A stretch of DNA of 64,000 nt from assembly GCA_900167925.1 (NCBI GenBank), contig FUZM01000004.1:243216-307215 (forward strand), in the 5' to 3' direction. This document shows, in pieces, positions 54,918 through 64,000 of this stretch. Made by a program: the position numbers and the translations under genes. The notes beneath the pieces were generated by a model that was given only the letters and a program-made list of their open reading frames with translations, was not told the DNA's origin and did not search any database. Each line of letters opens with the position of its first letter. Position 1 is the first letter of the stretch. This DNA comes from Bacteroidales bacterium WCE2008. Its GTDB lineage: Bacteria; Bacteroidota; Bacteroidia; Bacteroidales; UBA932.

Positions 54918-56272
54918 AGATCGTAATTGAAGGGGCCGGAGAAGTAGGGTCCCACCTCGCAAAAATGCTCTCAAGCGAAGCCAATGACATTACTGTCATC
55001 GACTCCGACGAATCGAGGCTGAACAAGCTTGCGATGACTGCCAATGTAGTCACCCTCGCGGGCAAGGTATCATCGATCAAAATGCTTAAAAGCGCCGGCG
55101 TAAGCCATGCCGACCTGTTCATCGCTGTCAACCCGGCTTCCAGCCAGGATGTCAACGTCGTGAGCGCCCTGCTCGCAAAGAAACTGGGCTGTCCGAAAGT
55201 CTGCGCGCGCATAAACGACGAGGAGGATCTCTCCTACGAAAACAAATACCTTTTCACGGAGATGGGCATCGACATGATGTTCTATCCTGAGAAGATCGCC
55301 TCCGCCGAGATCGCCGAACTGCTTAAGAGGACTGCATCTACCGATTCCATGGATTTCGCTCATGGAAAATTGCAGATGGCTGTCTTCCGTCTCGAGGAGG
55401 ACTCCCCTCTCATCGACATGAAGCTGGCAGAATTCGCGGCCGTATTCGCCTCGGAGGACCGTCAGTTCAGAGTTGTCGCCGTATCAAGAGACAACGATAC
55501 GATCATCCCGAAACCGGACTTCAAGTTCCACTACCATGACCTGGTATTCATAATCGCCAAGCGCGAGGGCATGGAGCCGATCATGACCTTCATGGGCAAG
55601 AGCGACATCGAAGTCAACAAAGTCATGATACTGGGTGCGAGCCAGATCGGCGAGATGCTCGCGAATACACTGAGCAAGCAGGTGGACAGCATCAAGATAA
55701 TCGACTTCGACCGCAAGAAGTGCCTGGAGGTAAGCGAAAGGACCGACGACAATGTCGTTGTCGTAAATGGCGACGGCCGTAATTCGGATTTCCTTCTGGA
55801 AGAGAATATCAAGGACTTCGACTCGTTCGTAGCCGTGACCGGTAATGATGAAGCCAATATCCTGGCCTGCGTTGTGGCTAAGAAATTCGGAGTTCCGAGA
55901 ACCGTAGCCCAGGTCGAGAATATTGAATATATCAAGCTGGCCGAGGACATGGGCGTGGACGCAGTGATAAACAAGAAGCTTATAACTGCCGGCAAGATAT
56001 TCAAGATGACCCTAAGCAACAAGGTCCGTTTCGTCAAGTATATGGGCGGTACCGATGCCGAGGTGCTGGAATATATAGTAGCGCCTGGCAGCAAGATAAC
56101 CGCCGCCCCGCTGAAGGACCTGAATTTCCCTGACGACGCGGTAGTCGGAGGTATCGTCCGCGGCAACGAATCCATGATCGCCGTCGGCGATACCAAGATC
56201 GAGGCTTATGACAGGGTTGCGGTATTCGCTCTGCCGAATGCGGTGAAGGATGTGGACAGAATGTTCAAATAG
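54914..56272 (+). CDS. trkA: Trk system potassium uptake protein TrkA
   Basis: 452 residues: two RCK/KTN repeats (about 1-215 and 228-450). The first Rossmann domain starts MKIVIEGAGEVGSHLAKML, the second KVMILGASQIGEMLANTLS, both with NAD-binding glycines and acidic DIDS-type residues (VIDSDESR, IIDFDRKK). Gates the TrkH potassium channel. No trkH in the window. Its start overlaps the GT2 stop by 4 bases. Confidence 0.95.
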   Translation: MKIVIEGAGEVGSHLAKMLSSEANDITVIDSDESRLNKLAMTANVVTLAGKVSSIKMLKSAGVSHADLFIAVNPASSQDVNVVSALLAKKLGCPKVCARINDEEDLSYENKYLFTEMGIDMMFYPEKIASAEIAELLKRTASTDSMDFAHGKLQMAVFRLEEDSPLIDMKLAEFAAVFASEDRQFRVVAVSRDNDTIIPKPDFKFHYHDLVFIIAKREGMEPIMTFMGKSDIEVNKVMILGASQIGEMLANTLSKQVDSIKIIDFDRKKCLEVSERTDDNVVVVNGDGRNSDFLLEENIKDFDSFVAVTGNDEANILACVVAKKFGVPRTVAQVENIEYIKLAEDMGVDAVINKKLITAGKIFKMTLSNKVRFVKYMGGTDAEVLEYIVAPGSKITAAPLKDLNFPDDAVVGGIVRGNESMIAVGDTKIEAYDRVAVFALPNAVKDVDRMFK

Positions 56273-56281
56273 CGGCTGGAG

Positions 56282-58063
56282 ATGGCGAGTTACCTGCAGA
56301 TAGAGAATATTTCGAAATCATACGGTCCGAAGATTCTTTTCGAACATATCGGATTCAATATCAACGAAGGCGACAAGATTGCTCTTATCGCCCCCAACGG
56401 CACAGGCAAGACTTCCCTGCTGCGCATTCTGGCGGGCAAGGACAAGTCTGACTCCGGCGGAAAGATAACCTTCCTGAGGCATATAAGGATAGCTTTTCTC
56501 GAGCAGGAGTATGATTTCGATCCCGAGGCCGGAATCTTCGACCAGATCATGAACTCTTCTGCGGAGTTCCGCCGCAGTCTCGACCAGGACGGCCAGTTCC
56601 AGCACGAGCTCCGGGTCCGTCAGCTCCTGACCAGTTTCGGGCTTTCTGATTTCGGGATGCAGATGAAGAATCTCTCCGGCGGCGAAGTCAAGCGCGTCGC
56701 CCTGACGGAGATGCTCGCGACCGAGGCTGATTTCTATATCATGGACGAGCCGACGAACCATCTGGACATCGACGCCATCGAGTTCCTTGAGGGCTATCTT
56801 TCGCGTTCTCGCTGTACCCTGCTGATGGTGACCCACGACCGCTACTTCCTCGAACGTGTATGCAATACTGTCATGGAGATGGACCACGGGGCCGTCTATA
56901 TCTATAAGGGCGACTACGAGAACTATCTGGAGAAGCGTCAGGAGCGCATCGACAACTACAACGCCGAGACAGACAAAGTCAGGAACATTCTGCGGCGCGA
57001 GCTGGAATGGATGCGCAGCACTCCATGCGCCCGTACCGGCAAGGCAAAATACCGCAAGGACGCCTTCTACGAGCTTAAGGACCGCGCGGAGCAGGTCTAT
57101 CGGACTTCCAGCGTGGACCTTTCTGAAATGGGCGGGGCTTCAAGGCTCGGCAGCAAGATAATCAACTGCAAGAATCTCAGTTTCTGGTATGGCGGAAAAT
57201 GCTATCTGGACAACTTCACCTATAACTTCCAGCGCTACGAAAGGGTCGGTATAGTCGGCCGGAACGGTGCGGGCAAGACGACCTTCATCAATCTTCTGAC
57301 CGGGAACATGGATCCTTCTGACCCGGGGACTCTGACGGGAATAATCGACCGCGGAGAGTCGCTGAAGATAGGTTACTACCACCAGAAGGGCATGACTTTC
57401 GATGAGGACCAGACTGTCCTGGAGACCGTCAATGACACTCACCTTCTCTCCCGCTTCCTCTTCCCTCACGACATGCTGAACAATAAGATCTCGAAGCTTT
57501 CGGGAGGTGAGAAGAGACGTCTGTATCTGCTGACCATCCTTAAGGAGCAGCCGAACCTGCTTATTCTGGACGAGCCTACCAACGATCTGGACATCGTGAC
57601 TTTGAATGTACTGGAGGAGTATCTGAAAGAATACAAGGGCTCGCTTATAATAGTTTCCCACGACCGCCATTTCCTGGACCGTCTGGTGGACCATCTGTTC
57701 GTCTTCTGCGGAGACGGCGTGGTCAAGGATTTCATAGGTTCCTATACCGAGTACAGGACATTCATCAAGGATTATGAGGCGGAGCAGAAGGCTTCTGCCA
57801 AGCCGGCAGTCCAGCAGGCTGCCGTAAAGCCGAGGGATAACGCCGCCAAGAAGAAGATGAGCTTCAAGGAGAAGCAGGAATTCGCACAGCTGGAAAAGGA
57901 TATCGAGGCTCTCGGAGCCGAGAAGGCCGCCATCGAAGAAAAGATGAACAGCGGGACTCTCCCCTATGACGAACTGCAGGCCGCTTCCGAACGCTTCGGA
58001 GAACTGACCGACCTTCTCGACGAAAAAGAACTCCGCTGGCTCGAGCTCTCAGAGTTAAGCTAG
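56282..58063 (+). CDS. ABC-F ATPase (Uup/EttA type)
   Basis: 593 residues with two ABC domains on one chain, no membrane part. Walker A APNGTGKTS (about 37-45) and GRNGAGKTT (second); signatures LSGGEVKRV and LSGGEKRRL; DEPTNHLD and DEPTNDLD Walker B. The C-terminal coiled coil (about 520-590, KKKMSFKEKQEFAQLEKD) suggests Uup. ABC-F proteins bind the ribosome E site or branched DNA. Its stop codon overlaps that of the convergent AraC gene by 4 bases. Confidence 0.93.
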   Translation: MASYLQIENISKSYGPKILFEHIGFNINEGDKIALIAPNGTGKTSLLRILAGKDKSDSGGKITFLRHIRIAFLEQEYDFDPEAGIFDQIMNSSAEFRRSLDQDGQFQHELRVRQLLTSFGLSDFGMQMKNLSGGEVKRVALTEMLATEADFYIMDEPTNHLDIDAIEFLEGYLSRSRCTLLMVTHDRYFLERVCNTVMEMDHGAVYIYKGDYENYLEKRQERIDNYNAETDKVRNILRRELEWMRSTPCARTGKAKYRKDAFYELKDRAEQVYRTSSVDLSEMGGASRLGSKIINCKNLSFWYGGKCYLDNFTYNFQRYERVGIVGRNGAGKTTFINLLTGNMDPSDPGTLTGIIDRGESLKIGYYHQKGMTFDEDQTVLETVNDTHLLSRFLFPHDMLNNKISKLSGGEKRRLYLLTILKEQPNLLILDEPTNDLDIVTLNVLEEYLKEYKGSLIIVSHDRHFLDRLVDHLFVFCGDGVVKDFIGSYTEYRTFIKDYEAEQKASAKPAVQQAAVKPRDNAAKKKMSFKEKQEFAQLEKDIEALGAEKAAIEEKMNSGTLPYDELQAASERFGELTDLLDEKELRWLELSELS

Positions 58064-59118
58064 CTGGTACGCCAGGAGGATGGGGTGCGGCCGGTGTATT
58101 CCTTGAAGACGCGGAAGAAGGTGGACTTGGAAGTAAATCCGCAGCGCTCGGCGCACTCGATGCAACAGAGATCCGGAGACTCGTTGAAAAGTTTCACCGC
58201 ATGGTCTATACGGAGACGGTTTATATACTCGTTGAACGTCATGCCCGTCACAGAATTGATCGTATTGGAGACATAAGTCCTGTTGGAGCACAACGCCCCT
58301 GAGACATCAGTTATCTTAAGCCCCGGCTGCAGATACATTCTGGACTCGGCCATGATCGTGTCGATTCTCTTCATAAGCTCATCCTTCGCGCTTTCCTCCG
58401 GCATCTGCTCCACTTTGGACTCCGGACCGACCTCCTCTTCGTAATTACGGATAGAGAAATCGACTCTCTGGCCTATATAAAAGACAGCGAACAGAAGAGA
58501 TGAGAAAAGCACCGAAGGGATAGCCAGCAGAAGCGAACCACGGAACGAGTCGCGCCCGATAATGTCAGCCACTGACGAAGCAACGGAAGCCACCACAAAG
58601 AGGACCAGAAGTATGACTACCGGATTCAGCCTTTTGTCTTCCGTATCGGCATAAGCATTGTCGACCTTGCGGCGGAAAGCATTGAGATCATGGAAGCCGA
58701 TCATCGCGGCAACCACCACCTCTAACAGGAAAACGAATTTCGCAACCCTGAAGACAGGTTCGACATTCTTGTCAAGGAAGAATACGATCCATGCCCACGC
58801 CGAGACGATCAGCGCCAGGGACAGCGCACAGACGAAGGACCACACGGTCACATGTCCCCTCGTCAGCTGCCTTATATAAAGACAGATGACCGGATAGGAC
58901 GACAGGGAGCACAACAGCCAGATGCAGTCTACCACCGAAAGATGCCCCGATCCGGAAAAATGTACGGCATGCGTAAAATACAGTACCGCACTTAAAACAG
59001 CAAAGCCGGTCAGGATTCTCTTATCCTGACTGGCTTTACCGTATTCAAGCAGATATATTACCGACCAGATCATGCAGACCATGAACGGCAATATCGTAAA
59101 TATGTAATAAATATCCAT
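58060..59118 (-). CDS. Membrane-embedded AraC-family regulator
   Basis: 352 residues. Seven hydrophobic segments (about 5-27, 37-55, 62-82, 93-118, 124-142, 165-188, 195-217) anchor it in the inner membrane. The C-terminal AraC-type double HTH (about 250-350) has the TDVSGALCSNRTYVSNTINS and FTSKSTFFRVFKEYTGRTPSSWR blocks. Sits one base (TAATG overlap) after a GH51 arabinofuranosidase, so it probably senses a periplasmic or membrane signal and controls that unit; the signal is unknown. Confidence 0.9.
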   Translation of the reverse strand: MDIYYIFTILPFMVCMIWSVIYLLEYGKASQDKRILTGFAVLSAVLYFTHAVHFSGSGHLSVVDCIWLLCSLSSYPVICLYIRQLTRGHVTVWSFVCALSLALIVSAWAWIVFFLDKNVEPVFRVAKFVFLLEVVVAAMIGFHDLNAFRRKVDNAYADTEDKRLNPVVILLVLFVVASVASSVADIIGRDSFRGSLLLAIPSVLFSSLLFAVFYIGQRVDFSIRNYEEEVGPESKVEQMPEESAKDELMKRIDTIMAESRMYLQPGLKITDVSGALCSNRTYVSNTINSVTGMTFNEYINRLRIDHAVKLFNESPDLCCIECAERCGFTSKSTFFRVFKEYTGRTPSSWRTS

Positions 59119-60647
59119 TAACGGATTTCAAGCACTATTACAGAAGCGGCAGGAACCTCAACTGTGATGGTACCTTTGGCAAGCTTATACCCGTTGAACG
59201 CAACAGGAGCGACAGCCGGAGCCTTGTCGAACTCATTATGGTCGGTAATCTTCTTGCTCTTCAGGATCTCTCCGCTTACTGATGAAGGCTTGAGCTCGTC
59301 AAAATTGAGAGTGATCTTCTGGGCCTTGTCAAGCGAAGGATTGGCGATGGAGACATGGAACTTGCCGTCCTTTGATGAAGTCGAGATGCTGAGATCAGAC
59401 ATGATACGTCCATTGGCGGAAACGATCTCGCCTGCCTTGTATTCTGTAGGCACGAAAGTAGCATTCTGATGCACGTTATACATCCTGAAGACATGGTATG
59501 TCGGAGTAAGGATCATCTTAGGACCGTCGGTAAGGATCATCGACTGAAGTACATTCACGACCTGGGCGATGTTCGCCATCTTCAGACGGGAAGTATGACC
59601 ATTGAAGATGTTAAGGCACATGGCAGCGACCATGGCGTCGCGCATGGAGTTCTGCTGGAAGAGGTGGCCCGGGTTGGTGCCAGGCTCTACGTTGAACCAT
59701 GTTCCCCACTCGTCGAGAAGAAGGCCGACTCTGCGCTGAGGATCATAAGCATCCATGATGGCCTCATGATTCTTGAGCACCTGGTCGATCTCGACTGACT
59801 TTGCTACGATGTTATAGTACTCTTCGTCAGTGAAATTGATGGCAGAGCCCTTGTCTTCCCAGTTGAGGACAGTATAGTAGTGCAGAGAAATGCCGGCCAT
59901 CTGTTTTCCGGCCTTCTGCATAAGAGTCTTCGTCCAGTTGTAATCATAATCGGAAGCACCGCTGGCAATCTTATAGAGGGTGTTTCCCGTATAATCGTGG
60001 CAGTAGGTGACATAACGCTTATAGACATCGGCGTAGTAGTCGGCAGTCATGTTTCCGCCGCAGCCCCAGGCCTCGTTGCCGATACCGAAGAACTTTACGT
60101 GCCAAGGCTCCTGACGGCCGTTCTTCTGGCGGAGCTCCGCCATGGAACCGCTCTGTGCAGTCATGTACTCGATCCATTTCGACATTTCCTCGACGGTGCC
60201 TGAGCCTACGTTTCCGGAGATGTACGGCTCGATGCCGAGCTTCTCGCAGAGGTTAAGGAACTCGTGGGTACCGAAGGAGTTGTCCTCGAGAGTGCCTCCC
60301 CAGTTGGAATTGAGGATCTTCGGGCGCTCGTTCATAGGTCCGATACCGTCCATCCAGTGGTAATCGTCGGCAAAGCATCCTCCCGGCCATCTCATTACAG
60401 GGACTTTAAGTTCCCTGAGGGCATTGAGGACATCGGTACGATATCCGTCTTCGTTAGGAATGCTGGAATCGGGACCAACCCAGATACCTTCATAGATGCA
60501 ACGTCCGAGGTGCTCGGAGAACTGACCGTAGATATCAGCAGGGATGACCGGCTGATCTTTTGCGGTCTCGTGGATACGCACTTGCACTTGGGCGCCTGCA
60601 GCAAGACCAAAGCACAGGAATGCCACCAATAGTGTCAATCTTTTCAT
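59118..60647 (-). CDS. GH51 alpha-L-arabinofuranosidase, secreted
   Basis: 509 residues with a signal peptide (ending AAGAQ at about 20). TIM barrel plus C-terminal beta domain. Acid/base Glu192 in GIGNEAWGCGG and nucleophile Glu313 in LLLDEWGTW. Releases terminal alpha-L-arabinofuranose from arabinan or arabinoxylan; complements the GH127 enzyme at 23464. It lies 66 bases after pgi and overlaps the AraC-type gene by one base. Confidence 0.94.
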   Translation of the reverse strand: MKRLTLLVAFLCFGLAAGAQVQVRIHETAKDQPVIPADIYGQFSEHLGRCIYEGIWVGPDSSIPNEDGYRTDVLNALRELKVPVMRWPGGCFADDYHWMDGIGPMNERPKILNSNWGGTLEDNSFGTHEFLNLCEKLGIEPYISGNVGSGTVEEMSKWIEYMTAQSGSMAELRQKNGRQEPWHVKFFGIGNEAWGCGGNMTADYYADVYKRYVTYCHDYTGNTLYKIASGASDYDYNWTKTLMQKAGKQMAGISLHYYTVLNWEDKGSAINFTDEEYYNIVAKSVEIDQVLKNHEAIMDAYDPQRRVGLLLDEWGTWFNVEPGTNPGHLFQQNSMRDAMVAAMCLNIFNGHTSRLKMANIAQVVNVLQSMILTDGPKMILTPTYHVFRMYNVHQNATFVPTEYKAGEIVSANGRIMSDLSISTSSKDGKFHVSIANPSLDKAQKITLNFDELKPSSVSGEILKSKKITDHNEFDKAPAVAPVAFNGYKLAKGTITVEVPAASVIVLEIR

Positions 60648-60713
60648 TTAACAGTGTTTTTTAGTGTGATTTGAATGTGTGTAGGTGAGTGTTTATGTAG
60701 TTGTGTGTGTGTC

Positions 60714-62051
60714 TTATTTTATTCTCTCGCGGATAGCCTTGCTCTGCTCCTCGAAACCCGGCTTGTTGAGAAGAGCGAACATATTCTTCTTGTAAGCCTC
60801 GACGCCCGGCTGGTTAAACGGATTGACACCGAGAGTGTATGCGCTCACGCCGCATGCGAACTCAAAGAAATAGAACAGACCGCCGAGGTTGTGCTCATTG
60901 ATCTTCTCGATGCTGATTTCGAGCTGAGGAACGCCTCCGTCGATATGGGCGAGTCTTGTTCCGAGCTGGGCCATTGCGCCGCAGTGCTCTACATGCTTGC
61001 CGGCGAGATAGTTGAGCTGGTCGAGATTCTGGCTGTCAGGCTCGATGACTACGCTGCGGTTGGCATTCTCGATGTTGATGACAGTCTCGAACATTACGCG
61101 GTCTCCTTCCTGGATGAACTGTCCCATGGAGTGGAGGTCGGCGGTGTTGTTGACTGATGCTGGGAAGATACCCTTGCCGTCCTTGCCTTCTGACTCTCCG
61201 TAGAGCTGCTTCCACCATTCTCCGAGGTACTGGAACTTAGGATTGTATGTCACGAGGATCTCTATCTTCTTGCCGTATTCGGTGTAGAGGAGGTTTCTCA
61301 TGGCAGCATATACTACTGCAGGGTTGGTCTCGCCCTTGATCTCGAGAGCTTTCTCCATCTCGGCTGCGCCTGCGAGCATTGCACGTACGTCGAAGCCTGC
61401 GAGCACTATTGGGAGAAGACCTACAGGAGTAAGGACTGAGAAACGGCCGCCGCAGTCGTCAGGAACTACGAAAGTGCGGTATCCTTCCTGGGTTGAGAGA
61501 GTCTTGAGGGCACCCTTCTTGGCATCGGTGATAGCCACGATACGCTCTGCAGAGTCTTTATATTTCTTGTCAAGATAATCTTTGACGATACGGAAAGCCA
61601 CGGCCGGCTCGGTAGTGGTGCCTGACTTGGAGATCACCACGCAGGCGACGTTGCGCTCTGCCACGAGGTCCATGAGCTCGGCAACATATTCTTCTGAAAG
61701 ATTGTTTCCCGCGAAGACGATTTCCGGGTTTCCACCTTTTGACTTAAGCTGTTTTGCGAAATTATGGGAAAGGGCTTCGATTGCGCAGCGGGCTCCGAGG
61801 TATGAGCCTCCGATACCGATGACTACTACGAGATCCACGCCTTTTGACTTCCAGTCATCCCTTACTGCCTCGCACTCGGCGATGAGGGACTCGGGAGTCT
61901 GTGTAGGAAGATGTCTCCATCCGAGGAAATCATTGCCTGCACCTTTCTCGCCCATGAGGACGTCGAAACCGGCGAGGGCCTTTTCAACATAATTTTTATA
62001 CTCTGCGCCCTTGACAAAGGTATCGCAGCCTGAAACATTTACTTTTACCAT
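60714..62051 (-). CDS. pgi: Glucose-6-phosphate isomerase
   Basis: 445 residues; interconverts glucose 6-phosphate and fructose 6-phosphate. VVVIGIGGSYLGARCAIEAL is the first PGI signature, GQFIQEGDRVMFETVIN and the late VNPFNQPGVEAYKKN the others. At 445 residues it is the short bacterial type. A -7 element of TAAATTTG form (minus strand) stands at 62073-62080. Confidence 0.95.
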   Translation of the reverse strand: MVKVNVSGCDTFVKGAEYKNYVEKALAGFDVLMGEKGAGNDFLGWRHLPTQTPESLIAECEAVRDDWKSKGVDLVVVIGIGGSYLGARCAIEALSHNFAKQLKSKGGNPEIVFAGNNLSEEYVAELMDLVAERNVACVVISKSGTTTEPAVAFRIVKDYLDKKYKDSAERIVAITDAKKGALKTLSTQEGYRTFVVPDDCGGRFSVLTPVGLLPIVLAGFDVRAMLAGAAEMEKALEIKGETNPAVVYAAMRNLLYTEYGKKIEILVTYNPKFQYLGEWWKQLYGESEGKDGKGIFPASVNNTADLHSMGQFIQEGDRVMFETVINIENANRSVVIEPDSQNLDQLNYLAGKHVEHCGAMAQLGTRLAHIDGGVPQLEISIEKINEHNLGGLFYFFEFACGVSAYTLGVNPFNQPGVEAYKKNMFALLNKPGFEEQSKAIRERIK

Positions 62052-62125
62052 AGGATTGTTGTGTTAATCCTACAAATTTAATGTTTTTTTCCGTAATACC
62101 TCGGATTATGCGACTTATGTGGTTT

Positions 62126-62950
62126 TCAGCTGAAAAGGGTGCTGTAGATGCGGTGGAGAGGGGTCGGATCGCCTGAGGCGACGAGCCGGACATCCGGATG
62201 GAGGTGACGTGAGGATGTCTCTTCGCCACGGGCTTCGGCCTCGGCCATCTCGATGACCTTGGCAAGGGCCTTGGTGGCGTCTGATTCGGAAAGGAGACGT
62301 TCCTGGACCATCACATAGATAAGATGTCTGGCAACAGCCGGAGCAGGGTCGATGAAACGTATGTCCGGGCCGGCTACCTCGCGCAAGGTATCAATGAGGA
62401 ATGGATAATGGGTGCATCCCAGGACAATAGTATCAGCCCCCTGATCGAGAAGCGGCTTTAGACTTGCGCTTACCACAGATTCGGCCTCAGGGCCCTCCAG
62501 AATGCCATTCTCGACCAGTTCCACGAAGCCCTGGCCTACATGCTCGACAATCTTGCACTTGTCCTCCCAGTCACCTTTGCTGGTCAGATACTTGGAGCCT
62601 TTGAGGGTTCCGGCGGTGGCAAGCACTCCGATAACTCCGCTCCTTGTACCGAGAGCAGCCGGCCTTACAGCCGGCTCCATCCCGATAAACTTTATGTCAA
62701 ACTCGCTGCGCAGATCGTTGATCGCAGCAGCAGTAGCTGTATTGCAAGCTATCACTATTATGTCGGCGCCCTCCCCGATGAGGAACCTGGTGATCTCCCT
62801 GCACCTGTCCAGTATATACTCCCTGCTCTTCTCACCGTAAGGACAGTGGGCATTGTCAGAATAGTAGATATACTTCTCGTCAGGCAGCAGCTTGACTATC
62901 TCTCTCAGTACGGAGAGGCCACCCTCTCCGGAGTCGAATACGCCGATCAT
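62126..62950 (-). CDS. murI: Glutamate racemase
   Basis: Makes D-glutamate for peptidoglycan. 274 residues: VFDSGEGGLSVL (Asp/Ser of the active site), the first catalytic Cys in VIACNTATAAAI, and the second in VLGCTHYPFLIDTL. Monocistronic or cotranscribed with the downstream-lying minus-strand gene before it (62957 onward, 6 bases upstream). Confidence 0.96.
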   Translation of the reverse strand: MIGVFDSGEGGLSVLREIVKLLPDEKYIYYSDNAHCPYGEKSREYILDRCREITRFLIGEGADIIVIACNTATAAAINDLRSEFDIKFIGMEPAVRPAALGTRSGVIGVLATAGTLKGSKYLTSKGDWEDKCKIVEHVGQGFVELVENGILEGPEAESVVSASLKPLLDQGADTIVLGCTHYPFLIDTLREVAGPDIRFIDPAPAVARHLIYVMVQERLLSESDATKALAKVIEMAEAEARGEETSSRHLHPDVRLVASGDPTPLHRIYSTLFS

Positions 62951-62956
62951 GACCGA

Positions 62957-64000
62957 TTAATAATAGCTGTAGTATGAATTGTACTTGCGGGCCATAGAGC
63001 CGTACATCTGGCCGAGGACCTCAAGGTAAGGACGGCCTCCTACGAGGACTGTGCGATATACGGTATCGTCGACTCTGTAATACTCTGCACCGCCGAGGGT
63101 TATGATATCATAGTCCTCAGGAAGGAACTCGACGAGAGCGCCTGCAGGAGGGACGATCACCTCGTAACGGCCTCTGCCGTTGACGATGTAGAATACGCCG
63201 TCATTGTAGAAATAATCCCTGTCGGCATAAGCGTAGCTCTGCGCAAGACCGAGCCTGTAGGCGATATCATATGAACTCTGGGCAGAAGAAAGATTCATTC
63301 CGATATATGAGTTCTGGGCAGCTATCACCGCATTGTTGCGGGCGATGATACGGTTCTGCTCGTCGATATATCTGCTGTATGAGTCCCAGCCGTTATAGGT
63401 ACGGTAAACATTGCTGTAATACGCGAACCTTACGGTAGAGAATACAAGATTCCTGATGCTTCTTTCGATAACGACTCCGATAGGCGGACGGCATACTACA
63501 TAATGGCCTGCGTACGGCCTGTAGTATATATTGTCATACATGTAGTAAGTCACTCCGAAATAAGAGACTCTCTTATACCTTGCCGGCAGGCTGTAGATCC
63601 TGAATCCGTAATAATGCGGATCATGGCTATAGAAGCGGCCGACGACCTCATAAGTCATATAATCTCTCTCGCGCGGGTGGATGCGGAGCACATTGTTTCT
63701 CTCGACACGGTAGTCACCATAGTATCCGTTGTGGGAAGAAGAGCTGTTCCTCACCTCATCGGAAACGGGGCTGAGACCTTTGGCAGTCACATTGCTGTTG
63801 GTCCTGACGTTGGATCCGGAAACAGACGAACTGCGGGTCACTTTGTCCAGGTCCTGGACGCTTATGCTCCTCGCAGTACTTGACGCAGAAGTACTCGAAG
63901 TCCTCGTAGCGGAAGTGCTGGATGACCTTGTTACCGAAGTACTTGATGACCTGGTAGCAGAAGAGTTGGATGACCTGGCAGCAGAAGTGCTTGAAGACCT
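62957..64000 (-). CDS. DUF6515-like protein with Ser/Thr/Arg repeat region, 5'-truncated by the window
   Basis: The reading frame runs open to the window edge, so the start and any signal peptide lie beyond it; the GTG at 63841 is only an internal valine. From 64000 down to 63881 there are five 24-base repeats coding RSSSTSAT-type octapeptides; the region to about 63700 stays Ser/Arg-rich. The body is Tyr-rich (YYGDYRVERNNVLRIHPRERDYM..., YYMYDNIYYRPYAGHYVV, RPPIGVVIERS), and the C-terminal part with IVPPAGALVEFLPEDYDIITLGGAEYYRVDDTVYR resembles DUF6515 (glycine/proline-type PPxGxxVxxLP motif). Envelope location is likely, function unknown. Confidence 0.7.
   Translation of the reverse strand, partial: RSSSTSAARSSNSSATRSSSTSVTRSSSTSATRTSSTSASSTARSISVQDLDKVTRSSSVSGSNVRTNSNVTAKGLSPVSDEVRNSSSSHNGYYGDYRVERNNVLRIHPRERDYMTYEVVGRFYSHDPHYYGFRIYSLPARYKRVSYFGVTYYMYDNIYYRPYAGHYVVCRPPIGVVIERSIRNLVFSTVRFAYYSNVYRTYNGWDSYSRYIDEQNRIIARNNAVIAAQNSYIGMNLSSAQSSYDIAYRLGLAQSYAYADRDYFYNDGVFYIVNGRGRYEVIVPPAGALVEFLPEDYDIITLGGAEYYRVDDTVYRTVLVGGRPYLEVLGQMYGSMARKYNSYYSYY

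Noticed and set aside
60648-60713. AraR operator in front of the GH51 gene
   Set aside because: CACACT-A6-CACTG is present on the minus strand, but it is a direct repeat of half sites and not the AAGTGT-N7-ACACTT palindrome.
1-64000. Prophage, transposon or integrated element
   Set aside because: No integrase, transposase, phage structural or conjugation gene is visible, and the tRNA gene shows no flanking duplicate.

Overview
The window reads as a chromosomal segment of a gut-type Bacteroidales bacterium (Bacteroidota). The grounds are: a repeated promoter form with TAnnTTTG at -7 and TTTG about 19-20 bases upstream; weak or absent Shine-Dalgarno sites; a tRNA gene without encoded CCA; an UpxY-type antiterminator; a Nudix-family arabinose regulator of the Bacteroides AraR kind; lipoprotein glycosidases; and pyruvate:ferredoxin oxidoreductase. 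Coding DNA is fairly GC-rich while promoters are AT-rich. The genus cannot be fixed from the sequence alone. I see no prophage, insertion sequence, integrase or CRISPR array.

Layout, left to right. 1-901 has no credible gene and is packed with structured repeats: a 74-bp hairpin array, a 22-bp tandem repeat, and two diverged copies of a module of short hairpins. On the minus strand follow asnS, udk and a TonB-like gene. A 37-codon gene with a perfect consensus promoter (3839-3952) faces an UpxY antiterminator that ends a tightly overlapping dTDP-L-rhamnose operon (lipoprotein-rfbD-rfbA-rfbC-rfbB-upxY). From a shared divergent promoter region, rnhA-pdxA-recG-WYL regulator and an S9 peptidase lipoprotein run rightwards. 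A phosphate-ester MFS transporter, a second 74-bp repeat array, a membrane-anchored Ntn-type amidohydrolase, a YciI protein and tRNA-Arg(CCG) lie on the minus strand. fabD and nifJ follow on the plus strand.

23.4-33.1 kb is an L-arabinose locus. A GH127 beta-L-arabinofuranosidase lipoprotein is followed by an operon araR-galM-symporter-araD-araA-araB. Matching palindromes overlap the -33 region of both promoters and look like operators for the Nudix-fold AraR. A second arabinose unit (pgi, GH51 arabinofuranosidase, membrane-embedded AraC regulator) is at 58.0-62.1 kb. Together they release arabinose from polymers, import it with sodium, isomerise, phosphorylate and epimerise it to xylulose 5-phosphate.

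The rest is mostly housekeeping and envelope: a LysR regulator, an M16 peptidase, parE, a lysophospholipid-type acyltransferase and an acyl-CoA synthetase, a 57-residue 2[4Fe-4S] ferredoxin, a DUF1573 protein, the rpsF-rpsR-rplI operon with an S6:S18-binding leader, pepD, a DUF4831 protein, a late lipid A acyltransferase, and a long plus-strand string from a POT peptide transporter through a TIGR02757 protein, a zeta-type kinase, tldD, tldE, a SlyD-like isomerase, a GT2 glycosyltransferase, trkA and an ABC-F ATPase. murI and a 5'-truncated DUF6515-like gene close the window. The most likely undescribed material is the pair of structured repeat families at 1-832 and 16847-17230, where stem changes between copies preserve base pairing.
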